Shown: positions 16,647 through 25,111 of the stretch, one piece after another
Layout of the letters: each line of letters begins with the position of its first letter
Position numbering within the stretch: position 1 is the first letter of the stretch
Assembly: GCF_037137075.1 (NCBI RefSeq)
Contig: NZ_JBBBNV010000001.1
Coordinates: 496,001-560,000 of the forward strand
Source: JBBBNV01 sp037137075
GTDB lineage: Bacteria; Bacillota; Bacilli; Paenibacillales; NBRC-103111
Direction of reading: 5' to 3'
DNA: 64,000 nucleotides
Program-made: the position numbers and the translations under genes
Notes under the pieces: generated by a model
Told to the model about the DNA's origin: nothing
Database searches by the model: none
What the model saw: the letters and a program-made list of their open reading frames with translations, nothing else

Positions 16647-16655
16647 AGTATACCA
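16647..16655 (-). promoter_or_regulatory. Extended -10 promoter of panBCD
   Basis: TGGTATACT on the minus strand is a good TG-extended -10; the -35 is weak. It lies between the birA stop and the leader hairpins. Confidence 0.5.
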
Positions 16656-16723
16656 GAGTTGCGCACACGATTACACCAAAAATTTTGACAAAATCGTTCG
16701 GACCGGATCGGCTTCTTCAGCCC

Positions 16724-17704
16724 TTACCACTCCATGTCCCCCGAGTATATGGTCTTGAGCTCTCCGTCTGCCTGACGCACCCGCAGGGCTCCCAGTTCAT
16801 CTATACTATCCGCTGTGCCTTCCACTACGCCGCGGGCCGTGTGAACCCGAATCGGACGGTGCAGCGAACTGGTGAGGGCTTCCCACAGCAGCCGGATTGG
16901 CGCAAAGCCCTCGGTAAGGTACAGCTGGTAAAGCTGCTCCAATTCATGCAAAATTTCCTGAATCAACTCAATCCGGTTCAGGATGCGGCCAGCCTCGATT
17001 CGGAGGGAGGTTGCCTTCAGCAGCAGCTCGGGAGGGTAATCCTCCTCGCGTAAATTTACGCTGACTCCCATGCCGACAATCACTTCACTCAGCCGTTCGT
17101 CTTCCGCAGTGGATTCCAGCAAAATGCCGCTGACCTTGCGGCCTTCGACCAAAATGTCGTTAGGCCATTTGATCACAGCGTGCACACCGCTTACGGTGCG
17201 TATGGCCCGGCATAGGGCAACGGCTGTGAGCAGGGTCAGCTGCGGAGTTAGCGGCAACGGGATCGGCGGACGGAGAATGAGACTCATCCACACGCCGTGT
17301 CCCGCGGGAGAATGCCATGCCCTTCCCATCCGTCCCCGTCCGGCTGTCTGAACCTCCGCCAGAACAACCGTTCCCTCGGGCGCGCCTTCGCGGACGATTT
17401 GCTTGGCAATGTCCTGAGTGGAAGTAACGGTATCCAGCAGCTTCAATACATGTCCGAATTTCTTCGTCTTCAGGCCGGAGAAGAGCTTCTCTTCCGTCAG
17501 CCGTTCCGGCTTCTGCAGTAAACGGTAGCCCTTGCGCGATACCGCTTCGAACTCATAGCCTTGCGCGCGCAGAGCGGTAATATGCTTCCAGACCGCAGCC
17601 CGGCTGCAGCCGAGCCGTTCGCTGATTTGCTCGCCGGAAACATAAGCCCCTTGCCCGGCTGCATCAAACAGCCCCAATAAAGTATCCAGCAATGCTTCCT
17701 TCAT
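16724..17704 (-). CDS. birA: Bifunctional biotin-protein ligase / biotin operon repressor
   Basis: BirA attaches biotin to carboxylase carrier proteins and, as biotinyl-AMP holo-repressor, binds biotin operators. The 326 residues include an N-terminal winged helix (SGEQISERLGCSRAAVWKHI). The ligase core has QTAGRGRMGRAWHSPAGHGVW (adenylate loop) and IKWPNDILVEGRKVSGIL with the catalytic lysine, and a small C-terminal SH3-like domain follows. Retention of the DNA-binding domain means it can regulate. It lies between cca and panBCD as in B. subtilis. Confidence 0.96.
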   Translation of the reverse strand: MKEALLDTLLGLFDAAGQGAYVSGEQISERLGCSRAAVWKHITALRAQGYEFEAVSRKGYRLLQKPERLTEEKLFSGLKTKKFGHVLKLLDTVTSTQDIAKQIVREGAPEGTVVLAEVQTAGRGRMGRAWHSPAGHGVWMSLILRPPIPLPLTPQLTLLTAVALCRAIRTVSGVHAVIKWPNDILVEGRKVSGILLESTAEDERLSEVIVGMGVSVNLREEDYPPELLLKATSLRIEAGRILNRIELIQEILHELEQLYQLYLTEGFAPIRLLWEALTSSLHRPIRVHTARGVVEGTADSIDELGALRVRQADGELKTIYSGDMEW

Positions 17705-17722
17705 CGTCTCATCCGCTTCTTT

Positions 17723-19054
17723 TTATGTCATCTCATATTTCGTTTGCACCCTGTCCAGCAGCGCAGCGGTTTCATTGGGCACGATGCCGAGCGCCGTCTC
17801 CACAAGCAGCTTCTCAAGCACCTGCTTTAACCACGGGCCCGCAGACCGGTTCAGCCGGTTCATCAGCTGGTTCCCATCAATCGCAAGCTGGCGTATCTCC
17901 CAAACCGGCATCGCCTTCAGCCACTCTGCACTATGGGCCAGCACCGACGGACCTGCCTCTGAACGAAGGGCTTCAGGAAACTCCAGCCAGGTTTTTACCG
18001 CTTCGGGCGAACAGCTTATCACAGCTTGTACAAAGTGAATTCGCTCCTGTTCGGGTTCAGCAAAAAGGGAGAATGCCGTGCTGATAGCTTCAAAAGCCGT
18101 ATCCTCTCCGCCGCTTGACGAAGCCTGTTTGCCGGTTGTCTCCCGCAGCAGCTCATGCAGCCGCATCACCCGGACAATCCGGCTGGCTGCCGCTGCAGAA
18201 AATGTCCAGCGCCGCAGGACATCCGGCACCTCCGACGTATGCAGACCGGCTCGAATCAGCCAGTACGCCCAGCGTCCTGCCGCAGAAGGGATTTCCTTTA
18301 CCGCTTGGTCAAGAGGCGGAGAGCCAGCCAGAATGGAGCTGTCAAGCGGCAGCGCCGGCTCCTTCACATAGGCCAAAAGCCGGCTGTCGGCCAGCAGGCG
18401 AAGACCGTAGTCAGGTCCACGCCCCTCCAGCAGCTTCTCCATCTCCACCCGGACACGCTCCATTGCGATATGCTTCAGAAGCGGGCGCTGCAGCAGCAAG
18501 GCCTCCCAGGTAGGCGGATCGACCTTCAGGCCATAATCGGCGGCAAAGCGTGCACAGCGCAGTATCCGCAGGGCGTCCTCGCCGAATCGTTCGGCCGGAT
18601 TCCCCACGCACGCCAGCCGGCCTTCACGCAAATGGGTCAAGCCGCCGAACGGGTCAATGACAGCCCCGGTCGAGTCCATAGCCATCGCATTCATGGTGAA
18701 ATCCCGGCGCTGCAGATCCTCGCGAAGGTCGCTGATATATTCGACTGTCTCCGGCCGGCGAAAAGCGGTATAAGCCGTTTCCTTGCGGTAGGTGGTAACC
18801 TCATAGCTGTGCCCGTTCATCAGCACGGTTACCGTCCCATGCTGCAAGCCGGTTGGCACTGTGCGCTCAAACAGGGCAATGACCTGCTCGGGAAGAGCGG
18901 AGGTCGCGATATCAATGTCCTTCACTGGGCGCTTCAGCACCGTGTCACGTACGAAGCCGCCGACAAACACAGCCTCATGCCCCGCTTCCTGCAGGCGCTG
19001 CAGGACTTTGCGACCCTCTTCTATAAGCTGCTTTACCCGAACGTCTTGTTCCAT
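17723..19054 (-). CDS. cca: CCA tRNA nucleotidyltransferase
   Basis: It adds or repairs the 3' CCA of tRNAs. A class II nucleotidyltransferase: VFVGGFVRDTVLKRPVKDID with the GG and DxD metal motifs, the RRDFTMNAMAMD motif, EDALRILRCARFAADY, then a less conserved helical tail of the Bacillus type. ATG at 19054 follows AGCAGGA at good spacing. The frame opens at a TTG at 19072 overlapping bshA. About 443 residues, slightly longer than the usual 390-420 because of a divergent C-terminal part. Confidence 0.93.
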   Translation of the reverse strand: MEQDVRVKQLIEEGRKVLQRLQEAGHEAVFVGGFVRDTVLKRPVKDIDIATSALPEQVIALFERTVPTGLQHGTVTVLMNGHSYEVTTYRKETAYTAFRRPETVEYISDLREDLQRRDFTMNAMAMDSTGAVIDPFGGLTHLREGRLACVGNPAERFGEDALRILRCARFAADYGLKVDPPTWEALLLQRPLLKHIAMERVRVEMEKLLEGRGPDYGLRLLADSRLLAYVKEPALPLDSSILAGSPPLDQAVKEIPSAAGRWAYWLIRAGLHTSEVPDVLRRWTFSAAAASRIVRVMRLHELLRETTGKQASSSGGEDTAFEAISTAFSLFAEPEQERIHFVQAVISCSPEAVKTWLEFPEALRSEAGPSVLAHSAEWLKAMPVWEIRQLAIDGNQLMNRLNRSAGPWLKQVLEKLLVETALGIVPNETAALLDRVQTKYEMT

Positions 19055-19068
19055 CGTCATTCCTGCTT

Positions 19069-20223
19069 TCAAACCGTTGACGTCTGCCGGGCCTCACGCC
19101 CGAGCACACGGTAGTAAATCTCTTCATACTGACGCATAATGTTGAAGTTGCAAAACTCGTTTCTTGCCCGATCCAGACAAGCCTTGGAAACCTTTTCATA
19201 CAGTTCTTCATCCCCAAGCAGCTGAACGGCGTATTTCGCCATTTGCTCCGTATCTCCGATCGGAGCGAGGAAGCCGGTTTCGCCGTGTGTAATCAGCTCG
19301 GGAATGCCGCCGGCATTGGAGCCGATGGTCGGCACGCCGCAAGCCATCGCTTCCAGCGCTACAAGGCCGAAGCTCTCCTTCTCGGAAGGCAGGAGCATCG
19401 CATCGGCGAGCGATATGACCTGCGCCACATCGTCCTGCTTCCCGCAGAAGGTGACCCGTTCCGACAAGCCCTTATCCTTCACGACATTCATCAGCCTGGC
19501 TAAATCCGGACCGTCTCCCACCAGCAGCAAGCGCGCAGGAATCTCCCGCTGCACCCGTTCAAAAATATCTATTACATCGCAAACTCGCTTTACCGGACGG
19601 AAGTTTGAAATATGTATCAGCAGCTTCTCGCCGCGGTCGACAAATTCTTTTTTCAAGCCGGACACGTCCCGGGGGTAATAAACCCGCTTATCGACAAAGT
19701 TGTAGACGAGATCGATCGTTTTCTCAATGTCCAAGGTCCGCTTTGTTTCTTGAATCAGATCATTGGAAACGGCAGTCACGGCGTCGCTCTCGTTAATGGC
19801 ATACCGGATTAAATCCTTCAGCGACTCATCCTGGGCAAGCACGGTAATATCCGTACCATGCAGTGTCGTAACCACCTTCAGGTCGCTCCCGACCATCTGT
19901 CTGGCCAAAAGGGCGCACACTGCGTGAGGCACTGCATAATGCACATGCAGCAGGTCCAGCTTTTCCATCTTGGCTACCTGGGCCAGCTTGGTTGCCAGTG
20001 ACAAGTCGTATGGCGGATATTTAAAAACGTAGTAATCGGTCACGCCCACTTCATGATAAAAAATATTTTTATGATATTTCCCCAAACGAAACGGCATACT
20101 GTGTGTTATGAAATGAATCTCGTGCCCAAGCTCCGCAAGCAGCTTGCCGAGCTCGGTCGCCACTACACCGGACCCGCCCAGCGTCGGGTAACACGATATG
20201 CCGATTTTCAAACGTTCTCCCAT
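19069..20223 (-). CDS. bshA: N-acetyl-alpha-D-glucosaminyl L-malate synthase
   Basis: First enzyme of bacillithiol synthesis, transferring GlcNAc from UDP-GlcNAc to malate. The 384-residue GT-B glycosyltransferase shows ISCYPTLGGSGVVATELGK at the N-terminus, LLHVHYAVPHAVCALLA, the nucleotide-binding LIHISNFRPVKRV, and EKESFGLVALEAMACGVPTI. It is located with bshB1 exactly as in B. subtilis, which settles the function among group 4 glycosyltransferases. It is followed closely by cca. Confidence 0.95.
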   Translation of the reverse strand: MGERLKIGISCYPTLGGSGVVATELGKLLAELGHEIHFITHSMPFRLGKYHKNIFYHEVGVTDYYVFKYPPYDLSLATKLAQVAKMEKLDLLHVHYAVPHAVCALLARQMVGSDLKVVTTLHGTDITVLAQDESLKDLIRYAINESDAVTAVSNDLIQETKRTLDIEKTIDLVYNFVDKRVYYPRDVSGLKKEFVDRGEKLLIHISNFRPVKRVCDVIDIFERVQREIPARLLLVGDGPDLARLMNVVKDKGLSERVTFCGKQDDVAQVISLADAMLLPSEKESFGLVALEAMACGVPTIGSNAGGIPELITHGETGFLAPIGDTEQMAKYAVQLLGDEELYEKVSKACLDRARNEFCNFNIMRQYEEIYYRVLGREARQTSTV

Positions 20224-20251
20224 CCCGTGTTCCCTCCATACCTATGCTTTT

Positions 20252-20959
20252 CTAAAATATCCCGACCGGATAAGGAAGCTTCGTCACAAAGCCCTCCGCA
20301 AATTCCATGGACCGTTTCTGGCCAAGCAGCCGGTCGCGCATCTCCACCCGCTCCAGGTAGCCCTGATTAATCGGAGTTGTCACAAAATCGTTCCCGGCAG
20401 CGGCAGCCTCAAACTGAGTGCCGTAAGCCTTAAGCGCCTGGCGCTTCTGCTCGTAGCAGCCTGTTACATCCACAATAAGTCCGGCCTCATACACATCGTT
20501 GATAAAATAAAAATAGTTCTGTTCCACAGTATGAGCCGTCGTATCCGGAATATACCTGCGCAGCTTGGCATTAAATATCGCTTCCTGTACCAAGTGGCTG
20601 CATGCCACATGATCCGGGTGCCTGTCCTGCCAATAAGGCGCAAAAACGATCCGCGGACGGAATTTGCGGATCTCGTTTGTGATTCGCTCGATTACCGCCG
20701 CCTCCGCCCGAAGCCCCCGATCCGGCAGCCCCAGATTCGTACGGGCGGCCAAACCAAGAATTTCCGAGGCCCGGGCTGCTTCCAGCTTGCGTGTTTCGAT
20801 ATCGCCGTTCGAGGACATTTCAGCAAACGTCAAATCGCAAATGCCGATTTTATAGCCCGCACGGCTATGCTTGGCGATCGTCCCCCCCATCCCGATTTCC
20901 GCATCGTCGGGGTGGGCGCCGAACACTAAAATATCAAGAGAATTAACCGAGGACATCAT
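20252..20959 (-). CDS. bshB1: Bacillithiol biosynthesis deacetylase BshB1
   Basis: A zinc deacetylase of the LmbE/PIG-L family that removes acetyl from GlcNAc-malate. The zinc motif ILVFGAHPDDAEIGMGG and the second His cluster WQDRHPDHVACSHLV are intact. The start at 20959 (or the adjacent ATG 20956) overlaps the end of mgsA by about 15 nt after GGTG. A longer open frame reaches 21112 but lies within mgsA and is not used. About 235 residues. Confidence 0.94.
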   Translation of the reverse strand: MMSSVNSLDILVFGAHPDDAEIGMGGTIAKHSRAGYKIGICDLTFAEMSSNGDIETRKLEAARASEILGLAARTNLGLPDRGLRAEAAVIERITNEIRKFRPRIVFAPYWQDRHPDHVACSHLVQEAIFNAKLRRYIPDTTAHTVEQNYFYFINDVYEAGLIVDVTGCYEQKRQALKAYGTQFEAAAAGNDFVTTPINQGYLERVEMRDRLLGQKRSMEFAEGFVTKLPYPVGIF

Positions 20960-21371
20960 TTTCACCCGGCTTGTATTTGTGAACCAAATCGCGCCAAGCA
21001 AATTCCCCCCGGTCCAGTGCTTTGACCAGAAGCTCACCTGTAGCGATATTCGTAGCCACCGGAATCCCCTGCACATCGCAAAGCCGGAGCAGAGCAATGA
21101 TATCAGGCTCATGCGGCTGAGCCATCAGCGGATCGCGCAGAAAAATAATGAGATCCATTTCATTCTGGGCAACCAGCGCCCCGATTTGCTGGTCTCCTCC
21201 AAGCGGCCCCGACATGAAACGGTGTATCTTCAAGCTCGTGGCATCCATAATCCGCTGTCCCGTTGTGCCTGTGGCATACAGCTGATGGCCATGGAATACA
21301 CCTTCATAGGCCGTTACGAAATTAACCATCTCTTCTTTTTTGCGGTCATGGGCAATAAGTGCGATGTTCAT
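20943..21371 (-). CDS. mgsA: Methylglyoxal synthase
   Basis: It converts dihydroxyacetone phosphate to methylglyoxal and phosphate, a bypass under phosphate limitation or sugar overload. Conserved MNIALIAHDRKKE, YATGTTGQRI, SGPLGGDQQIGA and IIFLRDPLMAQPHEPDI carry the phosphate-binding and catalytic aspartate positions. ATG at 21371 has AGGGG 9 nt upstream, while ATG 21380 touches it. About 142 residues. Pairing with bacillithiol genes is meaningful, since bacillithiol helps detoxify methylglyoxal. Confidence 0.96.
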   Translation of the reverse strand: MNIALIAHDRKKEEMVNFVTAYEGVFHGHQLYATGTTGQRIMDATSLKIHRFMSGPLGGDQQIGALVAQNEMDLIIFLRDPLMAQPHEPDIIALLRLCDVQGIPVATNIATGELLVKALDRGEFAWRDLVHKYKPGENDVLG

Positions 21372-21448
21372 TGCTGTCATCCCCTCTCCTTGTGCGCGTC
21401 CTTTTCTGTCTGTAGGCGCGCTTCAGCACTGTTTCAAAGCTTATAAGC

Positions 21449-22243
21449 CTAATCCAGGAAATGCTCGAAGCCGTATACCATGCCGGTCACATTCATGACC
21501 TTCTTGACGGCTACGTTTACGCCGGGCATATAGCCGGCTCTATCATAAGAATCATGCCGAATTTTAAGCGTTTGGCCGAATGCGCCAAAAATAACCTCCT
21601 GCTGGGCGAACACGCCCGGCAAGCGGACGCTATGTATGCGGAATCCGCTGTACTCGCCCCCGCGGGACCCTGGAATCGTCTCTTCCTCATGCGGATTCCC
21701 TTGACGCAGCTCTTGGCGCACTTCAGCAATTAGCTCCGCTGTTTTAATTGACGTACCGGACGGCGCATCCAGCTTTTGATCCCCGTGATATTCAATGATT
21801 TCCAGATGCGGGAAATATTTGGCCGCCTGGGCGGAAAACTGCATCATCAAAATAGCGCCAATGGAAAAATTCGGCGCGATCAAGCCGCCAATGCCGCGCT
21901 CCCGGCACTGCTTGTCCAGCTCTGCGATGTCCTCCGGCGAGAAGCCGGTTGTCCCCATAACAGGACGAACGCCATGCTTAATGGCAATGGCTGTATTCAC
22001 TACGGCCAGCTGCGGTGTGGTGAAGTCAACCAGCACATCGGCTTGCCCGTCCATAATAGCCAGCTCCAGGTCGTTCGTCACCTTGACCCCACACGGCTTC
22101 CCGGTAACGAGCTCCCCGATGTCACTGCCTTCCGCTGCACGCGCAACGGCCGCAACCAGTTGAAGCTCCGGGTCCTCCAGCACCATTTTTACAACTTCCC
22201 GGCCCATACGTCCGCTTGCTCCTGCTACTGCTACTTTTATCAT
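21449..22243 (-). CDS. dapB: 4-hydroxy-tetrahydrodipicolinate reductase
   Basis: NAD(P)H-dependent step of the diaminopimelate/lysine pathway; the product is also needed for dipicolinate in spores. Seen: VAVAGASGRMGREVVKMV, MGTTGFSPEDI, the catalytic EYHGDQKLDAPSGTSIKTAE and C-terminal GQTLKIRHDSYDRAGYMPGV. ATG at 22243 follows AGGTGA. The frame also opens at GTG 22252 without a site. About 264 residues, family length. Confidence 0.97.
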   Translation of the reverse strand: MIKVAVAGASGRMGREVVKMVLEDPELQLVAAVARAAEGSDIGELVTGKPCGVKVTNDLELAIMDGQADVLVDFTTPQLAVVNTAIAIKHGVRPVMGTTGFSPEDIAELDKQCRERGIGGLIAPNFSIGAILMMQFSAQAAKYFPHLEIIEYHGDQKLDAPSGTSIKTAELIAEVRQELRQGNPHEEETIPGSRGGEYSGFRIHSVRLPGVFAQQEVIFGAFGQTLKIRHDSYDRAGYMPGVNVAVKKVMNVTGMVYGFEHFLD

Positions 22244-22297
22244 CAGGTTCACCTGTTCCCTTTCTGTATGAAACGATCCGCTGCCTAGCCAGGCTGC

Positions 22298-22813
22298 TCA
22301 GGTTTGTAAATATCGCTTCAGCTTTTCTTTTAATTCTTGATGGTAATTATGCGCAATTTCATGCTCGGGATCAAGCTTTAACAGTTCATTTATGGCTTGA
22401 AGGGCCTCCAAATATTGCTGAAGCAGGTCATATCCGAGTGCCAGCAGCAAGTAAGCTTCTATCGCCAGCGGGTCCAGACGCACCGCTTCCTGCAGCAAGG
22501 CTACGCCAAGACTCGCCTCCGGAGGCAGCTGGGCGAACAGCTTCTCGGCCTGCTGGGCAAGCTCCTTCGCCTGCAGATGCTGCACATGATACCGATACAG
22601 CTCACGATCCGGCTCCAGCCGCACGGCCCGCTGAGCATGCTCAAGCCCTTTAGCCAGCTTCCCGCTGCGCGCATAAGTGATTGACAGCTTATAATGATAC
22701 GACGCATTATCCGGCTCAAGCGAAATCGCCTGCTCAAACCACCCCACAGCCTGTTCAAAATCATGGCGCAAGATGGCTTGGTACGCATGACGTATATATT
22801 GTTCACCGTTCAT
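22298..22813 (-). CDS. Tetratricopeptide repeat protein
   Basis: The 171-residue soluble protein is nearly all TPR: YIRHAYQAILRHDFEQAVGW, ASYHYKLSITYARSGKLAKG, RELYRYHVQHLQAKELAQQA and EAYLLLALGYDLLQQYLEAL. The ATG at 22813 follows AAGGCGGTGG. It sits between mazG and dapB in the same direction, so it is probably co-transcribed. Function not known; a scaffold role is possible. Confidence 0.8.
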   Translation of the reverse strand: MNGEQYIRHAYQAILRHDFEQAVGWFEQAISLEPDNASYHYKLSITYARSGKLAKGLEHAQRAVRLEPDRELYRYHVQHLQAKELAQQAEKLFAQLPPEASLGVALLQEAVRLDPLAIEAYLLLALGYDLLQQYLEALQAINELLKLDPEHEIAHNYHQELKEKLKRYLQT

Positions 22814-22874
22814 CACTGACCACCGCCTTCTCGGGTTCCAAAAAGCATGCAGATGGTACAGTGTATGAAGCCGG

Positions 22875-23210
22875 CTAAGGCTTGGTGTTTATTTTGGTCC
22901 AGCGGTTGGCATCGCGCGTGTTGAATTTGTGCATCACCTTGTCATGCGCCTCGGTCAGGTCAATTCCAAGCGAATTGGCGAAGCAAATCGTGATGAACAA
23001 AATATCGCCGAGCTCCAGCTCAATGCTGTTTTCAGCCTCATCCGGCTTCTTCGGTTTTTCCCCGAACTGATGATTCACTTCCCGGGCGAGTTCACCGACT
23101 TCCTCCGACATTCTGGCCAGCAGAGAGAGGGGCTTGAAGTATCCTTCCTTGAACTGGGATATGTATTGATCCACTTCCTGCTGCATGGCTTTCAATGATT
23201 TTGGTTCCAT
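22875..23210 (-). CDS. ypjD: MazG-family nucleotide pyrophosphohydrolase (YpjD-like)
   Basis: It hydrolyses nucleoside triphosphates to monophosphates, probably house-cleaning. The 111-residue single-domain form has the MazG metal motif ARMSEEVGELAREV with downstream ELELGDILF (ExxE and ExxD). It is first in the line mazG-TPR-dapB-mgsA-bshB1-bshA-cca-birA, the same synteny as ypjD in B. subtilis. Confidence 0.92.
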   Translation of the reverse strand: MEPKSLKAMQQEVDQYISQFKEGYFKPLSLLARMSEEVGELAREVNHQFGEKPKKPDEAENSIELELGDILFITICFANSLGIDLTEAHDKVMHKFNTRDANRWTKINTKP

Positions 23211-23228
23211 ATATGCTATCCTCCATCC

Positions 23229-23242
23229 TGTAGAGCTCTACA
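23229..23242. repeat. 14-bp perfect palindrome at the mazG transcription start
   Basis: TGTAGAGCTCTACA lies right after the predicted -10 box of the minus-strand promoter. It may be an operator or a leader hairpin. Confidence 0.3.
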
Positions 23243-23245
23243 TGT

Positions 23246-23274
23246 ATGTTATCGCAAACGATCCGTGAACACAA
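23246..23274 (-). promoter_or_regulatory. Possible sigma-A promoter of the mazG-dapB gene line
   Basis: TTGTGT, 17-base spacer, TAACAT on the minus strand, about 35 bases before mazG. Confidence 0.4.
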
Positions 23275-23333
23275 TGCGAATTTTTGAGCCGAAATGGAAA
23301 AGCTATACGTATCCTCAATAAGGAAGTGGGACC

Positions 23334-24200
23334 ATGCGTATCCGATGGGCCGCCCGTGTGAAGACCGCAGTCCCTATTTTTATAGGCACTGCGCTCTATG
23401 CCTTTGGCTTGCATTTCTTTATTATTCCCAATGAATTGATGGAAGGCGGCATTACTGGCGTGGCCCTTCTGCTTAATTATGCTTACAGGCTCCCTCCTTC
23501 AATCACGACGCTGCTCATCAACATCCCGCTATTCGTGTTCGGCTATTACAAGCTCGGCCTGCGGGCCATGGGGTACACCATTTTCGGAACCTTATCCCTT
23601 TCGTTCTGCCTGTGGATCATGGAGCTCCTGCTTGCCCACGGGCAATTCAAGCCCTTTTATGCTTCAGAGGATATGTTTCTGGCCGCTTTGTATGCCGGTA
23701 TTTCTCTCGGTGCAGGACTGGGCCTTGTATTCCGATTCGGGGGCACCACCGGCGGCTCGGACATTGTCGCCCGCATTCTCCAGCATGGGCAGGGCTTCAG
23801 CATGGGCAGGACGATTTTATTCATAGACGCCCTTATTATCGGCATATCCCTATTTTTTGTGCCCGTTGAAAAGGTGCTCTACACCCTCGTCTCGGTATTT
23901 GTCGCCTCCAAAATCATTGACTCGGCCACGGAGGGGCCGTATGCAGCCAAAGCGTTTATGATTATGACGGACAGCGCTCCTGAGATTGCTGTGCGCATCA
24001 CCCGCGAGCTTGACCGGGGCGCAACACTGTTTACGGCAAAAGGTGCTTTTTCGGGCGAACAAAAAGAAGTGGTGTACTGTGTCATCTACCGCAACGAGAT
24101 GAGGCGGCTGAAAACACTCGTACACCAGCTGGATCCGAAAGCATTTATGATTATTAATGATGTTCATAGTGTCGTGGGAGAAGGCTTCCGCGGGAAATGA
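23334..24200 (+). CDS. ypjC: YitT-family membrane protein with C-terminal DUF2179 (YpjC-like)
   Basis: A 288-residue integral membrane protein with about five to six membrane segments through residue 190 (ALYAFGLHFFIIPNELMEGG, LLINIPLFVFGYYKLGLRAM, LFIDALIIGISLFFV). It ends in a soluble DUF2179 domain of about 70 residues (AFMIMTDSAPEIAVRITREL). Family function is unsettled. It is the only plus-strand gene in this neighbourhood; ypjB follows convergently only 8 bases away. The ATG follows AAGGAAG. Confidence 0.88.
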   Translation: MRIRWAARVKTAVPIFIGTALYAFGLHFFIIPNELMEGGITGVALLLNYAYRLPPSITTLLINIPLFVFGYYKLGLRAMGYTIFGTLSLSFCLWIMELLLAHGQFKPFYASEDMFLAALYAGISLGAGLGLVFRFGGTTGGSDIVARILQHGQGFSMGRTILFIDALIIGISLFFVPVEKVLYTLVSVFVASKIIDSATEGPYAAKAFMIMTDSAPEIAVRITRELDRGATLFTAKGAFSGEQKEVVYCVIYRNEMRRLKTLVHQLDPKAFMIINDVHSVVGEGFRGK

Positions 24201-24208
24201 GCCCGTTC

Positions 24209-25066
24209 TTATTCATCCGGCCTCTTCCGCACAGGTACTATATTGCGCTCTACCTCGAACATGCGCCAGGCCGCAAAAGCCAGGACAGCTACGATGACAG
24301 ACAAAATGCCAAGTGACCAGACGATAGGCCGCTCGTTGTCAATGATGGGCACAAAGGCGGCGCTGTCCTGATTATGGAACAGCTCATCGAACGCCTCCTG
24401 CATCTGCTTCGCCCCGTCTGCGGTTTGCGGGAATTGAACCGATTTAAGCTGTAATTGTGTTTTGAGAAACACAAACAACGAATCAACCTTTTCTATCCGA
24501 TACGGCTCCCGGCTAATAAGCGCAGAGGGGCGGATGACCAAATAATGGGCCTCCAGCTTTTCGAGCTGCTTGAGCGCCTCCGCTTTATTGGTCCCTTCCA
24601 GCGCTTTGAGCAGCGCAGCGTTATCATCCATCAGCACTTTTTCATACTGCAGCCACATCGGCCGGTTCGCATGAGTCAGCGCATCCGTAACCAGACGCAC
24701 CTTGGCGGCGGCCAGCTGGCCGTCCTGTGTGGAGAATTTCACTGCGTTAAACACCTTTTGGGCAGACAAAATCGTTTCGTTGAGCGCCGTCACTCCCTCT
24801 ATAGAAACCATTCCGTCAAACCGGATTGATGTCACCTGCTTGCCGATATCAAGCAGCTTGTCCCGTGCTTCCACAACTTGTCCTTCTGTGAGCAGCTTGT
24901 ACATCTGATCGGCGGTGGCGTTTAACTTCTCCAGCTTCACCTGTGTTTCCTGATCTGCCGGCTCATGCTTTATCACCGTCTGCTTATTTCCACAGCCCCC
25001 CAATAACAGCCCCAGCCCTAATAAGCATACCGACAGTCCGATCCGGACCTGCTTTGTCCAAAACAT
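24209..25066 (-). CDS. ypjB: Sporulation protein YpjB
   Basis: The 285-residue envelope protein begins with a lipoprotein signal (LGLGLLLGGCGNK, cysteine about 24 from ATG 25066, which follows AAGGAGGG). A helical extracytoplasmic part follows, then a C-terminal membrane segment (IVWSLGILSVIVAVLAFAAW) with a short basic tail. This architecture and the position between YitT and YpjA genes match B. subtilis YpjB, reported to affect sporulation. Exact role unknown. Confidence 0.82.
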   Translation of the reverse strand: MFWTKQVRIGLSVCLLGLGLLLGGCGNKQTVIKHEPADQETQVKLEKLNATADQMYKLLTEGQVVEARDKLLDIGKQVTSIRFDGMVSIEGVTALNETILSAQKVFNAVKFSTQDGQLAAAKVRLVTDALTHANRPMWLQYEKVLMDDNAALLKALEGTNKAEALKQLEKLEAHYLVIRPSALISREPYRIEKVDSLFVFLKTQLQLKSVQFPQTADGAKQMQEAFDELFHNQDSAAFVPIIDNERPIVWSLGILSVIVAVLAFAAWRMFEVERNIVPVRKRPDE

Positions 25067-25111
25067 AGGACATCCCTCCTTATCACTCATGATATGGAGG
25101 GATGTCCTGCT

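Noticed and set aside
20960..21112. A longer N-terminus for BshB1
   Set aside because: It would lie within mgsA in another frame; the conserved family start is near 20959.
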